DNA from: an uncultured Collinsella sp.
Lineage (GTDB): Bacteria; Actinomycetota; Coriobacteriia; Coriobacteriales; Coriobacteriaceae
Length of the DNA: 9,525 nt
Assembly: GCA_938036665.1 (NCBI GenBank)
Contig: CALHWR010000098.1
Location: 1-9,525 of the forward strand
Reading direction: 5' to 3'
Positions 6,801 through 9,525 of the stretch are shown in pieces. The position numbers and the translations under genes were made by a program. Under the pieces are notes generated by a model that was not told the DNA's origin, searched no databases, and saw only the letters and a list, made by a program, of their open reading frames with translations. Within the stretch, counting starts at the first letter, position 1. Each line of letters begins with the position of its first letter.

Positions 6801-6863
6801 TTTGTCTCGATCTGTAACATCTAGCCGAGTCTTTGGGTCCTAGTTGTTACAGATCGAGATGAA
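6801..6863. repeat. Long hairpin between convergent lacG and regulator 2
   Basis: TCTCGATCTGTAACA (6805-6819) is the exact reverse complement of 6845-6859. After one mismatch CTAG (6821-6824) pairs with CTAG (6840-6843). Outward pairing continues with wobble pairs to 6801 and 6863. The loop is about 15 bases. No long U-tract follows in either direction. It sits 15 bases past the regulator 2 stop codon and may protect or end that transcript, or be a dispersed repeat. Confidence 0.65.
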
Positions 6864-6877
6864 CGAGCCGAGCACGT

Positions 6878-7879
6878 CTACACCCGCAGGTCCTTTACGC
6901 TGGAACGCTCGACCAGCACGCCCGAAACGAGCGTACGGCTTCTGGAACTCGGGGCTTCCAGACCTGCGACGACCTCGTTGAGCGCACGGATGCCCAGTTC
7001 GCGGTGACGGAACTTTACCGACGTCAAAATCGAGTTGGGCATCGTCTTGTAAAGCTCGTCATCAAAGCCAATCACGGACACATCGTCGGGCACGTTCAGC
7101 CCCTTGTCGCGCAAGGCCATCATCACGCCGTTTGCCATGCAGTCGTTAGCAGCGAGGACCGCCGTGCAATCGGGTTTATCGGCAAGCACAAGGCCCGCGG
7201 CATAGCCACTATCCGCATTCCAATCGCCCTGCAGAGGCTCGGGCGGCTCAATGCCACGCGCCTCGAGTGCCGCACGCCAGCCTTTCATACGGCACTGGCT
7301 CGACAGCGACTCTTGCTTACCAGAGACGAAGTACACGTTCTTGTGCCCGTGATTCAAGAAGTACTCGCACGCCATGCGCGCACCACCCTCTTGATCGTCA
7401 CTGACGGTAGAGCAGGTAGGATGCTCCATCGGCGTGATAATCACCGTCTTGAGGTCCTTCGGTGCCTCAAACGTATCGAAATCATCGACCATCTGACGCA
7501 GGTTGAAAATCATGCCGTCGACGGGAAGCTGCGACATCCTACGCGCCGCTTCGGCAAGGGTCATCTTCTCCCCCGCCCGCTTTTTGATCATCGTGAGCGC
7601 AAAGCCTCGCTCTTCGGCGGCATCGGCAATACCGTCAATCATGTCCACGGCACCGCCCGACAAGTGAAACAGCACCACGCCGATGCACCCGTAACGGCCC
7701 AACTTGAGCGAACGCGCGGCGAAGTTGGTTCGAAACCCGAGCGCCTCCATTGCCGAATGGACCTTATCGCGTGTCGACTCTCGCACGCTATCGGGCTCGT
7801 TGATCACGCGCGACACCGTCTTGAGAGAAACGCCCGCGGCAACTGCTACATCGTTCATTGAAATATTTTTCTTGTCCAT
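6878..7879 (-). CDS. LacI-family transcriptional regulator 2
   Basis: From the ATG at 7879 this is a 333-residue LacI-family protein. The helix-turn-helix begins almost at once (MDKKNISMNDVAVAAGVSLKT, then VSRVIN), followed by a hinge (FRTNFAARSLKLG) and a sugar-binding core. That core contains DSGYAAGLVLA, AVLAANDCMANGVM and VPDDVSVIGFDDELY. The hinge has Thr where Pro is usual. An upstream in-frame TTG at 7957 would add 26 residues before the domain. I reject it because it falls in the probable -35 box and the added residues are not part of the fold. GGAGAAG (7891-7897) lies 11 bases before the ATG, a rather long gap. The specificity pair after GVS is Leu-Lys, unlike Glu-Gln in regulator 1. 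It is divergent from the second IIC gene and shares a control region with a perfect LacI-type palindrome, so it probably controls that gene and itself. The effector is unknown. Confidence 0.92.
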   Translation of the reverse strand: MDKKNISMNDVAVAAGVSLKTVSRVINEPDSVRESTRDKVHSAMEALGFRTNFAARSLKLGRYGCIGVVLFHLSGGAVDMIDGIADAAEERGFALTMIKKRAGEKMTLAEAARRMSQLPVDGMIFNLRQMVDDFDTFEAPKDLKTVIITPMEHPTCSTVSDDQEGGARMACEYFLNHGHKNVYFVSGKQESLSSQCRMKGWRAALEARGIEPPEPLQGDWNADSGYAAGLVLADKPDCTAVLAANDCMANGVMMALRDKGLNVPDDVSVIGFDDELYKTMPNSILTSVKFRHRELGIRALNEVVAGLEAPSSRSRTLVSGVLVERSSVKDLRV

Positions 7880-7930
7880 CGTTGCCACTACTTCTCCAGT
7901 CGGTTTTGCATCGCTTGTTTTTTGTGTTCT

Positions 7931-7957
7931 AGCATACACTACCTGCCCGACTGACAA
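7931..7957 (-). promoter_or_regulatory. Possible promoter of LacI regulator 2
   Basis: On the minus strand TTGTCA (7952-7957, five of six) and TATGCT (7931-7936, four of six) are separated by 15 bases, slightly short. Transcription would begin about 45 bases before the ATG at 7879, which supports that start over the TTG at 7957. Confidence 0.4.
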
Positions 7958-7961
7958 ATCA

Positions 7962-7990
7962 GCCGTTTATCGAACAATATCGACCGTTCA
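7962..7990 (+). promoter_or_regulatory. Tandem CCGTTYA boxes, 21-bp spacing, upstream of IIC 2
   Basis: GCCGTTTA (7962-7969) and ACCGTTCA (7983-7990) agree at 6 of 8 positions with a 21-bp period, pointing toward the second IIC gene. ATCGACCGTTCA (7979-7990) is identical, over 12 bases, to the copy next to IIA (complement of 1944-1955). Confidence 0.45.
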
Positions 7991-8017
7991 CCCGTAAATC
8001 CTTGTTGCTCTTCCAAA

Positions 8018-8036
8018 AATGTCTTACGTTGTCATT
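8018..8036. promoter_or_regulatory. Imperfect LacI-type operator beside the palindrome
   Basis: AATGTCTTACGTTGTCATT has a perfect right half (GTTGTCATT) and a left half with one extra base. Its centre (8027/8028) is 23 bp from the centre of the perfect site at 8042-8059. The two could be filled together by regulator 2. Confidence 0.45.
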
Positions 8037-8068
8037 AACGAAATGACAACGTTGTCATTTCGTTAATG
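8033..8068. promoter_or_regulatory. 36-bp perfect palindrome containing a LacI-type operator
   Basis: The sequence is perfectly symmetric about 8050/8051 for 18 bases on each side, with arms CATTAACG-AAATGACAAC. Its core AATGACAACGTTGTCATT (8042-8059) is a perfect AATG-NN-AAC/GTT-NN-CATT site with a central CpG. It lies about 100 bases before the IIC 2 start and about 160 before regulator 2. It is the probable main operator of regulator 2. Confidence 0.75.
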
Positions 8069-8090
8069 CCTTCCTCAAGCAGGAAGGTTT
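8069..8090 (+). other. Leader hairpin right after the palindrome
   Basis: CCTTCCT (8069-8075) pairs perfectly with AGGAAGG (8081-8087) around a five-base loop, followed by only TTT. It begins at the base after the 36-bp palindrome. It may be a 5' leader structure; the U-tract is too short to call a terminator. Confidence 0.4.
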
Positions 8091-8164
8091 CCGGGCAGTC
8101 CTGACCATCCATCGACGACCAGTTCCATCCACATGCATCACGCATCAAGCAGCAAAGGAGCTCT

Positions 8165-9525
8165 ATGGACGCCATCGTAAAGATGCTCGAAAAGCATCAA
8201 CCGTTCTTTGAGAAAATCTCGAGAAACATCTACCTCCAGGCCATTAAGGACGGATTCCTTGGGTGCATGCCCATTGTCCTCACCTCTTCGATCTTTCTGC
8301 TGATCGCCACGCTTCCCGGCGTGGTCGGCATCACGCTGCCCCAGCCGCTCATCGACTGGTGCAACAAGCTGTACAACTTCACCATGGGTGTCATGGGCAT
8401 CATGGTTGCCGGCACCACCGCCAAGAACTTTACGGCTTCCATGAACCGTCGCATGCCCGCCGGCAAGGTGCTCAACGACGGCTCCACCATGGTGGCCGCC
8501 CAGTGCAGCATGCTGCTGCTCGCAGTCACGCAGTTCACCACCAAGTTCAACGGCTCCGAACTTTCGGTCTTCGATTGCACCAGCATGGGCACGCGCGGTC
8601 TGTTCTCGGCCTATATCGCCGCGTTCATTACCGTGTGGGTCTACAAATTCTGCGTCTCGCGCGATCTGACCATTAAGCTGCCCAAGGAGGTCCCGGGCGC
8701 CATCGCTCAGAACTTCCGCGATATCATCCCCTTTGGCGGCGCCGTCATCATCTGCGGCATCATCGATGTCGTCGTGCGCAACCTCATGGGCGTTCCGTTC
8801 TCCGAGCTGCTTATCAAACTGCTCTCCCCGCTCTTTACCGCTGCAGAAACCTATCCTGGCCTTATCCTTATCCAGGCAGCCACCGCGTTCTTCTGGTTCA
8901 TCGGCGTCCACGGCCCCTCGATCGTCCAGCCGGGCATCGACCCCATCCGTCTTGCCAACCAGGCCGAGAACCTGCAGGTTCTGCTGGCAGGTGGCCACCC
9001 CGCCCACTCCCTCACCTTTAACATGTCGCTCGTGGGTGAGTTCGGCGGCACCGGCGCCACGTTCATCGTGCCGCTTCTGCTGATTCTCTTTATGAAGTCC
9101 AAGCAGCTCAAAGCCGTCGGTAAGGCCTCGATTGTTCCTGTTGCCTTCGCCGTCAACGAACCGCTGCTCTTTGGCGCCCCGATGATCCTTAACCCCTACA
9201 TGCTCATCCCCTTTGTTGCCGCCGGCTGCGTCAACGTGAGTGTTGCCAAGTTCTTTATCGATAACGTGGGCATGAACGGCTTCTCCTTCGTGGTGCCTTG
9301 GGCTACCCCTGCCCCCATCGGCATCTTCATCACCACGAACTTCCAGCTTATCGCTCTGGTATTTGTCGCGATCATCATCTTGCTGGACGCCATCATCTAC
9401 CTGCCGTTCTTGAAGGCATACGATAAGCTGCTCTGCGACCAGGAGGCCGAGCGCGCCGCCGAGCTGGGCCTTGAGTCCGATGGTGCCGCTGCCATCGCCA
9501 CCGACGCCTCTGCGCCCGCTGTCGA
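8165..9525 (+). CDS. Second PTS lactose/cellobiose-family enzyme IIC (probably IICB), cut by window end
   Basis: The reading frame is open for 453 codons to the window edge. It aligns from end to end with the IICB at 3394: MDAIVKMLEKHQPFFEKISR against MEQLIAIIEKGQPFFNAIAR. It shares FIGVHGPSIV (His249) and NEPLLFGAPM (Glu332), the family's sugar-site motifs, and NVGMNGFSF. The last 35 or so residues are Ala/Glu/Asp-rich like the linker in the first transporter, so a IIB domain probably follows outside the window. AAAGGAG (8154-8160) four bases before the ATG sets the start. The gene is divergent from LacI regulator 2. Its sugar is not known: lactose-type sequence suggests a beta-galactoside or beta-glucoside, and the duplication suggests a different substrate from the first. 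No IIA is visible on this side, so it may use the one at 1480-1818. Confidence 0.93.
   Translation, partial: MDAIVKMLEKHQPFFEKISRNIYLQAIKDGFLGCMPIVLTSSIFLLIATLPGVVGITLPQPLIDWCNKLYNFTMGVMGIMVAGTTAKNFTASMNRRMPAGKVLNDGSTMVAAQCSMLLLAVTQFTTKFNGSELSVFDCTSMGTRGLFSAYIAAFITVWVYKFCVSRDLTIKLPKEVPGAIAQNFRDIIPFGGAVIICGIIDVVVRNLMGVPFSELLIKLLSPLFTAAETYPGLILIQAATAFFWFIGVHGPSIVQPGIDPIRLANQAENLQVLLAGGHPAHSLTFNMSLVGEFGGTGATFIVPLLLILFMKSKQLKAVGKASIVPVAFAVNEPLLFGAPMILNPYMLIPFVAAGCVNVSVAKFFIDNVGMNGFSFVVPWATPAPIGIFITTNFQLIALVFVAIIILLDAIIYLPFLKAYDKLLCDQEAERAAELGLESDGAAAIATDASAPAV

Noticed and set aside
7880..7957. TTG at 7957 as the start of regulator 2
   Set aside because: It adds 26 residues before the helix-turn-helix and overlaps the probable -35 box; the ATG at 7879 gives the usual LacI-family start.
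8002..8030. Promoter of the second IIC (TTGTTG, 17 bases, TACGTT)
   Set aside because: Both boxes match the consensus at only three positions, so I did not list it, though its overlap with the operator at 8018-8036 would make sense.
7004..9007. Open frames opposite regulator 2 (285 codons, plus) and opposite the second IIC (289 codons, minus)
   Set aside because: Same reason: shadows of well-supported genes, with His/Arg- or Gly/Asp-rich translations and no domains.

Overview
The window is GC-rich DNA with strong G/C-ending codon preference and strong Shine-Dalgarno sites on several genes. It looks like a gut-associated high-GC Gram-positive bacterium. The lactose-type phosphotransferase (PTS) genes, GC-rich codon use and paired LacI regulators suggest a member of the Coriobacteriia such as Collinsella. 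That assignment is inferred from style only; no rRNA or other marker gene is present.

Layout, left to right. (1) 51-1064, minus: a multi-spanning membrane protein of unknown function. (2) 1065-1479: a non-coding stretch with a -10-like box, a 130-bp element bounded by perfect 18-bp inverted repeats around a small terminator hairpin, and the intrinsic terminator of the next gene. (3) 1480-1818, minus: lactose/cellobiose-family PTS enzyme IIA. (4) 2033-3037, minus: LacI-family regulator 1. (5) 3038-3393: a dense divergent control region with LacI-type operators. (6) 3394-5169, plus: fused lactose-type enzyme IICB, followed by 5240-6679, plus: a 6-phospho-beta-galactosidase (LacG). (7) 6680-6877: a terminator and a long hairpin between convergent genes. 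(8) 6878-7879, minus: LacI-family regulator 2. (9) 7880-8164: a second divergent control region containing a 36-bp perfect palindrome. (10) 8165 to the window end, plus: a second lactose-type enzyme IIC, cut off by the window edge in what looks like the linker to a IIB domain.

How the genes fit together. The sugar is imported and phosphorylated by IIA plus IICB and then cleaved by LacG. Residues in LacG line up one for one with the characterised lactococcal enzyme, including the Trp linked to 6-phospho-galactoside preference, so lactose or another beta-galactoside is the best substrate guess for the first transporter. The window shows a repeated module: a minus-strand LacI regulator divergent from a plus-strand lactose-type IIC gene occurs twice, and only one IIA is visible. 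No tagatose-6-phosphate genes are seen here.

The most interesting content is regulatory. Sites of the form AATG-NN-AAC/GTT-NN-CATT precede both transporter genes. They differ between the two loci mainly at the two inner variable positions, while the two regulators differ at the recognition-helix residues known to read those positions. Separately, a direct repeat of CCGTTYA-like boxes at exactly 21-bp spacing lies upstream of all three PTS genes, always pointing toward the PTS gene. It is a candidate site for an activator not encoded in the window. No clearly new enzyme system is present.
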